Below are positions 18,802 through 28,613 of a stretch of DNA of 64,000 nt, one piece after another. The stretch comes from Lachnospiraceae bacterium. GTDB taxonomy: Bacteria > Bacillota > Clostridia > Lachnospirales > Lachnospiraceae. Each line of letters starts with the position of its first letter. Position 1 is the first letter of the stretch. The position numbers and the translations under genes are program-made. The stretch is from assembly GCA_022510685.1 (NCBI GenBank), contig JAFLTA010000004.1:41105-105104 (forward strand), in the 5' to 3' direction. The notes below the pieces were generated by a model that saw only the letters and a list, made by a program, of their open reading frames with translations, was not told the DNA's origin and made no database searches.

Positions 18802-19899
18802 TTATTTTGCAGTAATATACTTCTTAGCTGTTAAAAGCTCTGCGGTGAGCAAAGCACCACCTGCTGCACCACGCACTGTATTATGGGAGAGTCCTACAAA
18901 CTTATAATCAAATACAGTATCCTCACGCAGTCTTCCCATGGATACACCAAATCCGTTCTCGTAGTTGACATCTAAATCCACCTGCGGGCGATTGTCATCC
19001 TCCAGATATTGAATAAACTGCTTTGGTGCACTTGGAAGTTCCAGTGCCTGAGGTTCTCCGCTGTACTCTTTCCAAGCTTTCAGAATCTGCTCTTTTGTAG
19101 GTTTTTTTCCCTCCTTGAAAGTGACAAAAACAGCCGCTGTATGACCATCCAGTACCGGAACACGGATACATTGTGTCGTAATTACCGGACCGTCTGCCTT
19201 GACAATCTCACCATTTTCAATGTGACCCCAAATTCGCAGAGGTTCCTGCTCACTCTTTTCCTCCTCACCACCAATGAAAGGAATGATGTTGTGCTCCATC
19301 TCCGGCCAATCTTTGAAGGTTTTACCTGCACCGGATATTGCCTGATATGTGGTAGCAACCACCGTCTCAGGCTCAAAACCAGCCACCTTCAAAGCATGCA
19401 GAGCCGGTGTATAGCTCTGAATGGAGCAGTTTGGCTTTACTACAACGAAACCTCTCGTAGTCCCGAGACGTTTCTTCTGTGCTTCAATCACATCAATATG
19501 CTCCGGATTTAACTCAGGTACTACCATAGGAACATCCGGTGTCCAACGATGTGCACTATTGTTAGAGACAACCGGTGTCTCTGTCTTTGCATATTCTTCT
19601 TCTATCTTTTTTATTTCGTCTTTAGTCATGTCAACAGCACTAAACACAAAATCTACAGAAGCAGCCACTGCTTTTACATCACTGACATCCTGTACCACAA
19701 TTTTTTTCACTGCTTCCGGCATAGGAGTAGTCATCTTCCAACGTCCTCCGATAGCATCTTCATAAGTCTTGCCGGCACTGCGGGGACTTGCTGCGATTGC
19801 AGTCACCTCAAACCAGGGATGGTTTTCCAAAAGTGCAATAAATCTCTGCCCTACCATTCCCGTACCACCTAAAATACCGACCTTTAACTTTTTATCCAT
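18802..19899 (-). CDS. asd: Aspartate-semialdehyde dehydrogenase
   Basis: KVGILGGTGMVGQRFIALLENHPWFEVTAIAASPRSAGK, VVVKPNCSIQSY, GHTAAVFVTF. Confidence 0.92.
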   Translation of the reverse strand: MDKKLKVGILGGTGMVGQRFIALLENHPWFEVTAIAASPRSAGKTYEDAIGGRWKMTTPMPEAVKKIVVQDVSDVKAVAASVDFVFSAVDMTKDEIKKIEEEYAKTETPVVSNNSAHRWTPDVPMVVPELNPEHIDVIEAQKKRLGTTRGFVVVKPNCSIQSYTPALHALKVAGFEPETVVATTYQAISGAGKTFKDWPEMEHNIIPFIGGEEEKSEQEPLRIWGHIENGEIVKADGPVITTQCIRVPVLDGHTAAVFVTFKEGKKPTKEQILKAWKEYSGEPQALELPSAPKQFIQYLEDDNRPQVDLDVNYENGFGVSMGRLREDTVFDYKFVGLSHNTVRGAAGGALLTAELLTAKKYITAK

Positions 19900-20122
19900 A
19901 GCTTTGATTCCTCCAATGTTTTAATCCGTATCCATATTACACTATTCCGTATAATAAGTCAAAGGTTGTAGAAAAGAAAGGTATTATTAACGGTGGCATT
20001 CTAAACAATCGTTGCTGACCCCATGAAAATATGATAGACTGGAAACAGTGGTTTTGGCATTCTAATTCCGCATAACTAATTGATAAATAAGAGTAACGAT
20101 AGACAGAAAGGAACCAACTATT

Positions 20123-21367
20123 ATGAAAACAACACCTGTCAAAGGAACCAGGGATTACCTTCCAAAAGAAGCGGCACTTCGGGATTATTTACAGGAAATA
20201 ATCAAGTCAACTTATCAGGAGGCGGGTTTTGAACGCATTACAACGCCCATTATCGAGGATGCAGTAAACTTAGATAAAAGCGAAGGCGGTGAAAACTTAA
20301 ACCTTATATTTAAGATTTTAAAACGGGGACAAAAATTATCTTCTGCCCTAAACGGAGAAAATCCTACGGAAAATGATTTATCAGATATGGGACTGCGCTA
20401 TGATTTAACCCTTCCTCTATCCAGATATTATGCAAATAACCGAAACGAATTGATGAATCCTTTTAAGGTGATTCAGATGGACAGGGTTTATCGCGCAGAG
20501 AGACCGCAAAAGGGACGTCTTCGGGAATTTATGCAATGTGATATCGATATTATCGGCAATGCTTCTCCGGATGCAGAGGTAGAACTGATCTTAACGACTA
20601 CAAGAGCTTTGACACGCATCGGTCTTCCTTCTTTTAAGGTAAAAATCAATGACCGGAGAATTCTGAAATCTATTTTTTCCTATGCCGGTTTTACGGAAGA
20701 AAACCATGAAAAACTGGCAATTATTTTTGATAAATCAGATAAAATCGGTATCAATGGAGTGAAAACAGAGTTAGAGGAAAACGGCTTTTCTGCTACTGCC
20801 ATAGATACTTTCATCGGTTTATTTGAGGGTGGCAGTCTTGACTTAGAATCTGTTGCAAAAGTTTGTGATGCGGAGTATGTAGCATCCTTAAAATATATCA
20901 TTGATACGGTAAACACTGTATCCGGCGGAGCTTTTCCGGTTGAATTCACTCCATCTTTAGTACGTGGACAAGGCTACTATACGGGAACTATTTTTGAGGT
21001 GGAGGCTGATGGCTACAGTGGTGCCGTCGCCGGTGGCGGTCGCTATGACAACCTCATCGGCAAGTTTCTGAACGAAGACATTCCTGCTGTCGGATTTTCC
21101 ATCGGTTTTGAGCGGATTTTCGGTATCCTGATGGAGCAGGATTACGAAATCCCCGGACTGAAAAAACGCATTGCCGTATTTTATGATAGCGACACCTATG
21201 CTGCTGCCCTGCAATACGCAGGAGAACTTCAAAAAGATTATCTGGTTTCCACGATTGCCAGACCAAAAAAGCTGGGCAAATTCTTAAACCGACTTGAGGC
21301 AAACGGATATGATGGCTTTGCTGTTTACGGACAGGAGGACGGAGTCAAATTATTCGGACAGGATTAA
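20123..21367 (+). CDS. hisS: Histidine--tRNA ligase (eukaryote/archaea-like motif set)
   Basis: KGTRDYLP, GLRYDLTLPLSRY, RVYRAERPQKGRLREFMQCDIDIIG, VRGQGYYTGTIFEV. Confidence 0.78.
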   Translation: MKTTPVKGTRDYLPKEAALRDYLQEIIKSTYQEAGFERITTPIIEDAVNLDKSEGGENLNLIFKILKRGQKLSSALNGENPTENDLSDMGLRYDLTLPLSRYYANNRNELMNPFKVIQMDRVYRAERPQKGRLREFMQCDIDIIGNASPDAEVELILTTTRALTRIGLPSFKVKINDRRILKSIFSYAGFTEENHEKLAIIFDKSDKIGINGVKTELEENGFSATAIDTFIGLFEGGSLDLESVAKVCDAEYVASLKYIIDTVNTVSGGAFPVEFTPSLVRGQGYYTGTIFEVEADGYSGAVAGGGRYDNLIGKFLNEDIPAVGFSIGFERIFGILMEQDYEIPGLKKRIAVFYDSDTYAAALQYAGELQKDYLVSTIARPKKLGKFLNRLEANGYDGFAVYGQEDGVKLFGQD

Positions 21368-21393
21368 TGGCGTAATAGTCAACATAACTAAAG

Positions 21394-21430
21394 AGGTCAG
21401 AAATCTCGACAAAAAGATTTCTGACCTTTT
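21394..21430 (+). terminator. Rho-independent terminator after hisS
   Basis: AGGTCAGAAATCT-cgacaaaa-AGATTTCTGACCTTTT. Confidence 0.85.
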
Positions 21431-21452
21431 ATGATTCCCTTCTTCTATTAGA

Positions 21453-23621
21453 TTATCGAATAAAATTTGTTCCGATTCGTTCTTCTTTTTCCGGCAATCC
21501 AAAACACTCTTTGCCCAAACCAATGCTCTTTATGAGAAATGCCATATTCTTGCCCAGGGTGCGCATGGTCTGCAATCCCTCTCCGTCTCGTCCGGCTTCA
21601 TCCGCATTATTACCGTGAATGTTATTCCAGTACTGACTGGATACCACAGGCATTCCCGAAATGGTAAAGAATTTATTCAACTCGTCAAAGGTAGCCGAAC
21701 AGCCTCCGCGTCTCGCAGACACTACCGCTGCTCCCGCCTTCATAGTCTTATCAAAACGGCTGCTATAGAATAATCTCGTGAGGAAGGCAACTAATGTGGC
21801 ATTGGCAGAAGCATAATATACCGGACTACCTACTACCAGTCCGTCTGCATCTCGAAACTTTTCTGCCACCTCATTGACAATATCGTCAAATACACATTTT
21901 CCCTTTTCCGCACAACCATTGCAGGCAATGCAACTTCGAATCGCAAGATGTCCGACCTGTATCGTCTCAACGGTGATTCCCGCTGCCTCTAACTCCTTAG
22001 CCACTTCTCCCAGCGCAGTTGCCGTAGAACCGTTGCTGTGAGGTGAACCGTTGATCAGTAAAACCTTCTTTGGCTTTTTCTCTATGATATCCACCAGACT
22101 TTGTGAAGACACGGCAGCTGACTGCTCTGCTGTATTTCCCTGACTGTCCTTTACCGCTTGATCCGGTGCAGAAACACTATTTTGCACATTATCAACTACA
22201 TTTGTCGAAGCTGTATTCTCCTGCCCTGATACTGCATTCCCTTCTATACTTCCTTCCGGCAGTTTTGCTTCCTCTACAGATTTACTGCCCAGATAAATTA
22301 CTGTTCCCCGGTTTGGCGGAAGAACAATTTGCAGACTACCGTTGCCATAAGTTACTTTGTCTGCCTGCCCAAGCAAATCCGTAGCTGCCGCTCCCTGAAC
22401 CGGTGCATTCAAAGATATTGTCGCCGGGGCATCATCACTGTTTAATGCCACAATCATAGCACTGTCAGAAAGTACACGTCCATAGGCAAACTGTCGATTG
22501 GTCAGTGACAACTCCTGATAGGCACCCTGTGTCAACTCCGGATATTCCTTCTTTAGTTCACCCAGCTTCATACAGAGTGCTGTAATCTTATTTTCCGTAT
22601 ATGCATTCTGGAAATCCTTGATATCCAGGTATGGACGCAAATTCCAATCGGAACTTTTCTCCTTCTTTCCTTCAATGGCAAACTCAGAGCCATAGTAAAG
22701 GGAAGGTATGCCATACAATGTATATACCAGAATCGTTACCAGGAATAAATGCTCTTTATTTGTTAATTTTGAGTAGATACGCTCCACATCATGGTTATCC
22801 ATAAAAGTATACAGACGGTAATTGCCGCATATACCCAACAGGCGCTTTACGGAATGGGCAATCTCGAAATAATTATGGTCATTATGTCCGGAGTACAGTC
22901 CCTTGTGCAACTCATAGTTGGTCACTGCATGGAGCATCTGGTCGCCTACCCAGCGGCTGTAATCACCGTGGATTACCTCGCCCATCAGCCAGAAATCCGG
23001 CTTCAAACCATCCGTCACCTGACGCATTGCACGCATGAAACCATGGTCTAATACATCTGCAGCATCCAAACGGATTCCATCAATATCAAACTCAGACACC
23101 CAGAAGCGGATGGCATCAAAAATATGATTTTGTACATCAGGATTTTGCTGATTGAGTTTTACCAGCAAGTTGTATCCACCCCAATTGTCATAAGAAAAGC
23201 CATCATTATATTCATTATTTCCACCAAAATTAATATTGCAGAACCAACTGCAATAAGGTGAATTTTCCCTCTTTTCCTTAACGTCTTTGAATGCAAAAAA
23301 TTCTCTGCCCACATGATTGAACACACCATCTACGATAACCTTCAAACCAATTTTATGACAATATGCCACATAATCCTTAAAATCGTCATTGGTACCAATA
23401 CGCCTGTCCACTTTGCAATAATCCGTTGTCTCGTAACCGTGTCCCACAGATTCAAACAAAGGTCCGATGTATATCGCAGTACAATTTATTTTCGCCGCAT
23501 GATCTGCCCACTCCCTCAACTGGTCAAAGTGAGACTCCTCCTTCCCCGTATTTTCTTTTGCACAGCCACACAATCCTAACGGATAAATGTGATAAAATAC
23601 TGCCTCATCATACCAAGCCAT
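21453..23621 (-). CDS. Fusion protein: GH13 alpha-amylase-family glycosidase + low-complexity linker + iron-sulfur flavoprotein/NAD(P)H oxidoreductase-like domain
   Basis: GH13 residues GIRLDAADV, WLMGEVIHG, TFMDNHDVERI; C-terminal KVLLINGSPHSNGSTATALGEV...CIACNGCAEKGKC...GLVVGSPVYYASANATL; single uninterrupted frame. Confidence 0.85.
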   Translation of the reverse strand: MAWYDEAVFYHIYPLGLCGCAKENTGKEESHFDQLREWADHAAKINCTAIYIGPLFESVGHGYETTDYCKVDRRIGTNDDFKDYVAYCHKIGLKVIVDGVFNHVGREFFAFKDVKEKRENSPYCSWFCNINFGGNNEYNDGFSYDNWGGYNLLVKLNQQNPDVQNHIFDAIRFWVSEFDIDGIRLDAADVLDHGFMRAMRQVTDGLKPDFWLMGEVIHGDYSRWVGDQMLHAVTNYELHKGLYSGHNDHNYFEIAHSVKRLLGICGNYRLYTFMDNHDVERIYSKLTNKEHLFLVTILVYTLYGIPSLYYGSEFAIEGKKEKSSDWNLRPYLDIKDFQNAYTENKITALCMKLGELKKEYPELTQGAYQELSLTNRQFAYGRVLSDSAMIVALNSDDAPATISLNAPVQGAAATDLLGQADKVTYGNGSLQIVLPPNRGTVIYLGSKSVEEAKLPEGSIEGNAVSGQENTASTNVVDNVQNSVSAPDQAVKDSQGNTAEQSAAVSSQSLVDIIEKKPKKVLLINGSPHSNGSTATALGEVAKELEAAGITVETIQVGHLAIRSCIACNGCAEKGKCVFDDIVNEVAEKFRDADGLVVGSPVYYASANATLVAFLTRLFYSSRFDKTMKAGAAVVSARRGGCSATFDELNKFFTISGMPVVSSQYWNNIHGNNADEAGRDGEGLQTMRTLGKNMAFLIKSIGLGKECFGLPEKEERIGTNFIR

Positions 23622-23708
23622 TTTTTTCTCTCCTCCAAACTTATCTAAAATAGTTTTATAATGAAAACATAATCCATTCTATTTTCTGTTCATGCATTTT
23701 GCCTGATT

Positions 23709-25610
23709 TCAAAGCTGCTGTCTCTTATGATGAATCTCTTTATCTGCATACATTGCCGCATCAGCCTCATTAATCAGTTTATCAATCTCCTTTGCCGTCT
23801 CAATCTCTCTCCAGACAGTGCCACAGCTTGCACCCATCTGATAAGATATTTCGCAATTTTCATTCAATACATCGATATGCTGCTGCAAAACATCGTTGTA
23901 ATGCTGATAAAAATCAATATCCGACTCCGAGGTGGCTTCCAACATGGCAACCATATATTCATCGCCGCCAAAACGGGCGCAAATCCCATTTTTGTTTCGA
24001 ACCACATCCTCCAACACGGAACCGATACTGCAAATCGCAAAGTCGCCTTCCTGATGCCCAAAATTATCATTGACATATTTCAAGCGGTCCATATCCACAG
24101 AGGCAATAAACAATGTTTTAGGCTGAGTCCCCAAAAGCTTCATACGGTTTTCTATTTCTTCATAAAATCCGCGCCTGTTGTACAATGAAGTCAACGGATC
24201 TCTCACATACAGACTGTATAACTGCGCCTGTTTGTGGACATTGCCAAACACCTGATCAATACTCATGGTAAATTCATAAAAAGCACCGTAGTCAATCCGG
24301 TTTAACTCCTGAGATATAATCATAAAACCGTAATCCTCCGTCTGCCAGTGCAGGGGAACTATTAATTCCAGTCCCGTCTCCTGTCTGATCCACGAAAGCT
24401 TTTCCACCTCCGTTCCCTTGGGAATCACCTCTAAAGGAACCGAATACTCACCATTCCGTATTTGAACCAGTTTAATATAACTGTCTGTATTTTCATCTTC
24501 ATCAATATCCGTATTGCGGTAAAAATTAGGATTGACACAGATGACCATATTGTCTGACGGAATAATCCAACGATACTCCCTCAGTTTTTCTGCCATGCGC
24601 TGTAAGGAATGCCCCTCCGACAATAAATTCATCATCATGAATAAATCGTTGGACAGATTGCGAATGGCGCCGCTCTTGGTATACCAGTGCATAATTTCTT
24701 CGCTGAGATTATGCCAACTGGCGGCTTCACATCCACAAGATTCCCTATATACTACATGGAAAGGAATTTCTATATCATAAGGTGTCGTTACCTCTCCGGA
24801 TAAGTATTCCGTTATCATTTTTACAGCGTAGTGTCCAACCTTTTCTGTATCATCTTTTGCCGTGGTCAGCTTAGGTGTCATGCATTGTCCCAACTCCAGT
24901 CCGTCAAATCCCGTGATAATCACATCCTCCGGCACTTTAATACCGTGATTTTGCAATACATTGCTCACTGTAATCGCCATAATATCATTGGCACAGATAA
25001 TTGCCTCCGGACGCCTCTGCTCTCCACTTTCCCACTGACTCACCCAGCTTTCAGCAATTTCTCTGGTAGGTCCTTCCCAAAATTGACCATATGCCAGATA
25101 CTCCTCCTGAAACGGCAGACCGTTTTCCTGTAATACCTGTTTAAATACGTCAATACGGTCATCGGAAAACTCATTGTTATCAAAGCCTGCTATAAAATTT
25201 ATCTCTTTGCATTGATGAAATTCCACCACGTGTCTTACAACCTGTTCAAAAGAAGAACTATACGCCATGGTAATATTGAAACATTCGGGCATACTGTGAT
25301 CCACGGAGATTACCGGCACTTGATTTTTTTTAGCTCTGTCCGCTAATTTCCTGCACACTTTTTCATTGCGAATCGACTCGGACAAAATAACCAACGCCGA
25401 AATTTTATTAAAAGGAACATTACGAAACACACTCAACTCTCCATTGCCATGACTTGTATCTACGTCCAACTTTGTGGAAATATTAAATACCATGACTTCA
25501 TAATCTTGTGCTCTCGCACTCTCACAGAGAGAACGCACAAGTTTTTCCTGCTCCCACATATGAATCCTTGCTACGCAAACTGCAATAGTTTTTTTCATCA
25601 TTATCCTCAT
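23709..25610 (-). CDS. LacI/PBP1-type ligand-binding domain fused to GGDEF diguanylate cyclase domain
   Basis: IAVCVARIHMWEQEKLVRSLCESARAQDYEVMVF..., PEAIICANDIMAITVSNVLQNHGIKVPEDVIITGFDGLELG; DPLTSLYNRRGFYEEI, ARFGGDEYMVAML. Confidence 0.85.
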   Translation of the reverse strand: MRIMMKKTIAVCVARIHMWEQEKLVRSLCESARAQDYEVMVFNISTKLDVDTSHGNGELSVFRNVPFNKISALVILSESIRNEKVCRKLADRAKKNQVPVISVDHSMPECFNITMAYSSSFEQVVRHVVEFHQCKEINFIAGFDNNEFSDDRIDVFKQVLQENGLPFQEEYLAYGQFWEGPTREIAESWVSQWESGEQRRPEAIICANDIMAITVSNVLQNHGIKVPEDVIITGFDGLELGQCMTPKLTTAKDDTEKVGHYAVKMITEYLSGEVTTPYDIEIPFHVVYRESCGCEAASWHNLSEEIMHWYTKSGAIRNLSNDLFMMMNLLSEGHSLQRMAEKLREYRWIIPSDNMVICVNPNFYRNTDIDEDENTDSYIKLVQIRNGEYSVPLEVIPKGTEVEKLSWIRQETGLELIVPLHWQTEDYGFMIISQELNRIDYGAFYEFTMSIDQVFGNVHKQAQLYSLYVRDPLTSLYNRRGFYEEIENRMKLLGTQPKTLFIASVDMDRLKYVNDNFGHQEGDFAICSIGSVLEDVVRNKNGICARFGGDEYMVAMLEATSESDIDFYQHYNDVLQQHIDVLNENCEISYQMGASCGTVWREIETAKEIDKLINEADAAMYADKEIHHKRQQL

Positions 25611-25616
25611 TTCTAC

Positions 25617-26450
25617 CTAACCTAACGGCTCCACATCATTCCTATTTTTTATATGACAATCATAAATAGTATACCACAATCCCGCACTAAAAAAAAGAAC
25701 GGACAACAGAAATATGATTGAAATAACCAAAACGGATATGGGCTTGTCTTCCGGAAATATCTGCTGCAAAATCACATTCGTTGAATTGAAAAGGATGTGC
25801 ACTGCAATTGTAGCCGCAATCGTTTCCGTCATCAACCACACCAAACCCAGCACCAGCCCCAGAGCAAAAGCATAAAGCCCCTGCACAAGGTTCATATGAT
25901 AAATTCCGAAAAATATCGCCTGAATAAAATTAGTGAGCCAAAAAGAAAATCCCCCGGAAAGCTGATTCATAATTGCTCCCCGAAAAATAACCTCCTCAGA
26001 AAGAGGTCCTATCAACAGCGCATACAGCATAGCCAATACTGTACTGCTCTGCGTGAGATTCGACATAGTATCCTGATAACTTTCAAACCATGAAGGAAAT
26101 ATCTGCTGTAATAAGGTGAGAAAAATACTAATACACACACAGCCTCCCATTCCAAGACCGATGAGCGCCGGAATCCTCGCCCCTCCAAACGCTTTGCGAT
26201 ATGAAAAATCTTCAGAATGACAGCGGAATCGCCGATACCAATATGCGCACCATCCCAGAGAAAGCAGCGCGCTCAACATGGAAAGAAAAATAATGTATGT
26301 TTTATTTTGGGGATCCACTTCTATTCTCATTCCGATGCAAATAAGCATTCCGATAAACGCTGCCACAATCTGCAACAGAAAGACGGACAAAAAAAGTAAA
26401 ATGGCACCGAATATACTACGCACCTGTACCAGTTTCTTATTCTCCTCCAT
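25617..26450 (-). CDS. CPBP-family intramembrane metalloprotease
   Basis: PLSEEVIFRGAIMNQL (EExxxR), FGIYHMNLVQGLYAFALGLVLG. Confidence 0.82.
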   Translation of the reverse strand: MEENKKLVQVRSIFGAILLFLSVFLLQIVAAFIGMLICIGMRIEVDPQNKTYIIFLSMLSALLSLGWCAYWYRRFRCHSEDFSYRKAFGGARIPALIGLGMGGCVCISIFLTLLQQIFPSWFESYQDTMSNLTQSSTVLAMLYALLIGPLSEEVIFRGAIMNQLSGGFSFWLTNFIQAIFFGIYHMNLVQGLYAFALGLVLGLVWLMTETIAATIAVHILFNSTNVILQQIFPEDKPISVLVISIIFLLSVLFFSAGLWYTIYDCHIKNRNDVEPLG

Positions 26451-26502
26451 AACAGACCTCCTGTCGATATGTTAGAATGATAACGCTAATCTGTTGGTAA
26501 CT

Positions 26503-26545
26503 AAATAAAATTCGGACAGACAAACGCCCATCCGAATTTTATATT
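26503..26545. terminator. Terminator between ftsZ and CPBP protease gene
   Basis: ATAAAATTCGGA-cagacaaacgccca-TCCGAATTTTATATTTTA. Confidence 0.75.
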
Positions 26546-26560
26546 TTAGTTCTTTATTTA

Positions 26561-27763
26561 TTAACGCTTACGCTGTAAAAATTCCGGAATTTTAATACCA
26601 TCATCTGCCTGACGGTTGTATGAAGTTGACACCGTCGATGCTGTCTGCTTTCCTGCTGCACTACTGCCCAGCGGAGAAGGTGCAACCGGACGATTTCCTG
26701 ATACTTGTCCCTCTTTCGTTGGGAAATTTGTCTTAGGCGGTGCCACTTTTTTCAAGAAAGAAGGTGTGACAGAGTCTGTCGGGTCACTGTCCAGACCGGT
26801 GGCAATCACCGTAATTTGAACCATGTCATTATCTGACTCCTCATACATAGCACCAAAGATAAGGTTTGTATTTTCTCCGGTCAATTCTGCCACATATGAT
26901 GTAGCCTCAGCTGCATCGAGCATTCCCACTGCACCGGATATGTTAAGAATTACATCGGTCGCTCCCTCAATAGTAGTCTCCAGCAACGGACTTGAAATCG
27001 CCTGTTTTACAGCATCGATACATTTATCATCACCGCTGCCGACACCGATACCAATATGTGCAACGCCTTTATCTTTCATAACTGTCTTTACATCTGCAAA
27101 ATCCAGATTGATCATAGCCGGTACATTAATCAAGTCAGTGATACCCTGTACACCCTGCTGCAATACCTCATCTGCTTTCTTCAAAGCTTCCGGCATGCTG
27201 GCTCTGCGGTCTACGATCTCTAACAATTTATCATTAGGGATAACAATCAGAGTATCAACGTTTTTCTTCAACTCCTCAATTCCCTTTGTAGCGTTGTTCA
27301 TACGGGTTCTCGCCTCAAAAGAAAACGGCTTTGTTACAATTCCCACTGTGAGGATGCCCAGTTCTTTGGCAATACCTGCTATCACAGGAGCAGCACCGGT
27401 ACCGGTTCCACCACCCATTCCGCAGGTGACAAACACCATATCTGCGCCCTTTACCAACTCCGTTAGTTCTTCACGGCTTTCTTCTGCCGCTGCCTTACCC
27501 ACGTCCGGATTAGCGCCGGCACCCAGTCCCTTGGTAAGTTTTTCTCCTATCTGGACGCGATTTCCCGCTTTACATAGCTTTAAAATCTGCTCATCTGTGT
27601 TGATACAGACGAACTCCACCCCCATAACTCCTTCTTCTATCATTCGGTCGATAGCATTGTTTCCGCCGCCACCAACGCCTATTACCAATATCTTTGCAGC
27701 CGCTTCCGACTCATTCGTCTTAATCTCTAACAAGGTTGTTCCTCCTTCACCATACATTCTCAC
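26561..27763 (-). CDS. ftsZ: Cell division protein FtsZ
   Basis: [38 protein letters not shown]-terminal [14 protein letters not shown]. Confidence 0.97.
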   Translation of the reverse strand: MRMYGEGGTTLLEIKTNESEAAAKILVIGVGGGGNNAIDRMIEEGVMGVEFVCINTDEQILKLCKAGNRVQIGEKLTKGLGAGANPDVGKAAAEESREELTELVKGADMVFVTCGMGGGTGTGAAPVIAGIAKELGILTVGIVTKPFSFEARTRMNNATKGIEELKKNVDTLIVIPNDKLLEIVDRRASMPEALKKADEVLQQGVQGITDLINVPAMINLDFADVKTVMKDKGVAHIGIGVGSGDDKCIDAVKQAISSPLLETTIEGATDVILNISGAVGMLDAAEATSYVAELTGENTNLIFGAMYEESDNDMVQITVIATGLDSDPTDSVTPSFLKKVAPPKTNFPTKEGQVSGNRPVAPSPLGSSAAGKQTASTVSTSYNRQADDGIKIPEFLQRKR

Positions 27764-27824
27764 AACACCCTAAACTATATAATAACCATTTGAAGGGGAA
27801 TAATCAAGAGAAAATATGTTCTTT

Positions 27825-28586
27825 TTATGAATTTTCTTCATCCATATCGTTTTTCTCCCCACTATTCTTTGTTTTTTTCGGTGCATCAATAATGATACTG
27901 TCTCCGTTCTTAAAGTTCTCCATATGAATTTCTCCCTTCAAGGACAACTTTTTCTCTTTCGCCTTCTCAAATACTTTGGAAAGATTTGACAATTCATCAT
28001 CATACATCTTCTTTTTTCCCAAGTATATTTTCAAATCCCCGGAGTATAACGTCAACGTACCTGCGTTGACATGAATCTGCTCCGCCGGAATCTCGTAATG
28101 CACGATAGACTGGGATAAATTCATAATCGAACGGAATACATCATCATCCTCTACCTGAAATGCCTCGCCTACCGTAAAGGTTCCGAAATCAATTCCTGTC
28201 ACCACGGGAATTCCCTCTTTTTGCTCCGGAATTGTCTGCAGCACAATTCCGTCCTTATCAAAATAGACATATTGCCCCATATATTTAATACAGCCGCTAA
28301 TCGTCTTGTCATATACACGAAGCGTAATGCTTCTCGGACCGTGGTACTCCACGTCTATCGTTTCCACAAAAGGCAGCGATTCCAATCCCACTGTCTTCTC
28401 ATACACCCACAAAACAACCCCATTACGGGAAAGCTTCCGCCGGAATACCTCATTCTTTATCTCTGACTCCGTATAATACTCCGTCCCCTCCACGGCCACC
28501 TTGTCAATATGAAAAATAAAATAGACGGCGATTAGCACAAGCGCTGCCACGCCGATTCCAATTCCCACCCTCTTTAGTATCCGCAT
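27825..28586 (-). CDS. ftsQ: FtsQ/DivIB-like protein
   Basis: N-terminal TM then POTRA-like VEGTEYYTESEIKNEVFRRKLSRN...; position between ftsW and ftsZ. Confidence 0.78.
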   Translation of the reverse strand: MRILKRVGIGIGVAALVLIAVYFIFHIDKVAVEGTEYYTESEIKNEVFRRKLSRNGVVLWVYEKTVGLESLPFVETIDVEYHGPRSITLRVYDKTISGCIKYMGQYVYFDKDGIVLQTIPEQKEGIPVVTGIDFGTFTVGEAFQVEDDDVFRSIMNLSQSIVHYEIPAEQIHVNAGTLTLYSGDLKIYLGKKKMYDDELSNLSKVFEKAKEKKLSLKGEIHMENFKNGDSIIIDAPKKTKNSGEKNDMDEENS

Positions 28587-28613
28587 ACACTTACCTCATT
28601 TCTATCTGTTTCT

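Noticed and set aside
19900-20122. T-box leader upstream of hisS
   Set aside because: No T-box core sequence or terminator seen; only a GGCATTCTAA direct repeat
20123-21367. HisZ (ATP-PRT regulatory subunit) instead of HisS
   Set aside because: Motif 2 RAERPQKGRLREFMQCDIDIIG and GYYTGTIFE favour a tRNA ligase; the altered GQGYY motif keeps some doubt
26823-27773. 316-aa ORF on the + strand
   Set aside because: Fully antisense to ftsZ; Ser/Pro/Thr-rich composition is the typical mirror of a conserved coding frame
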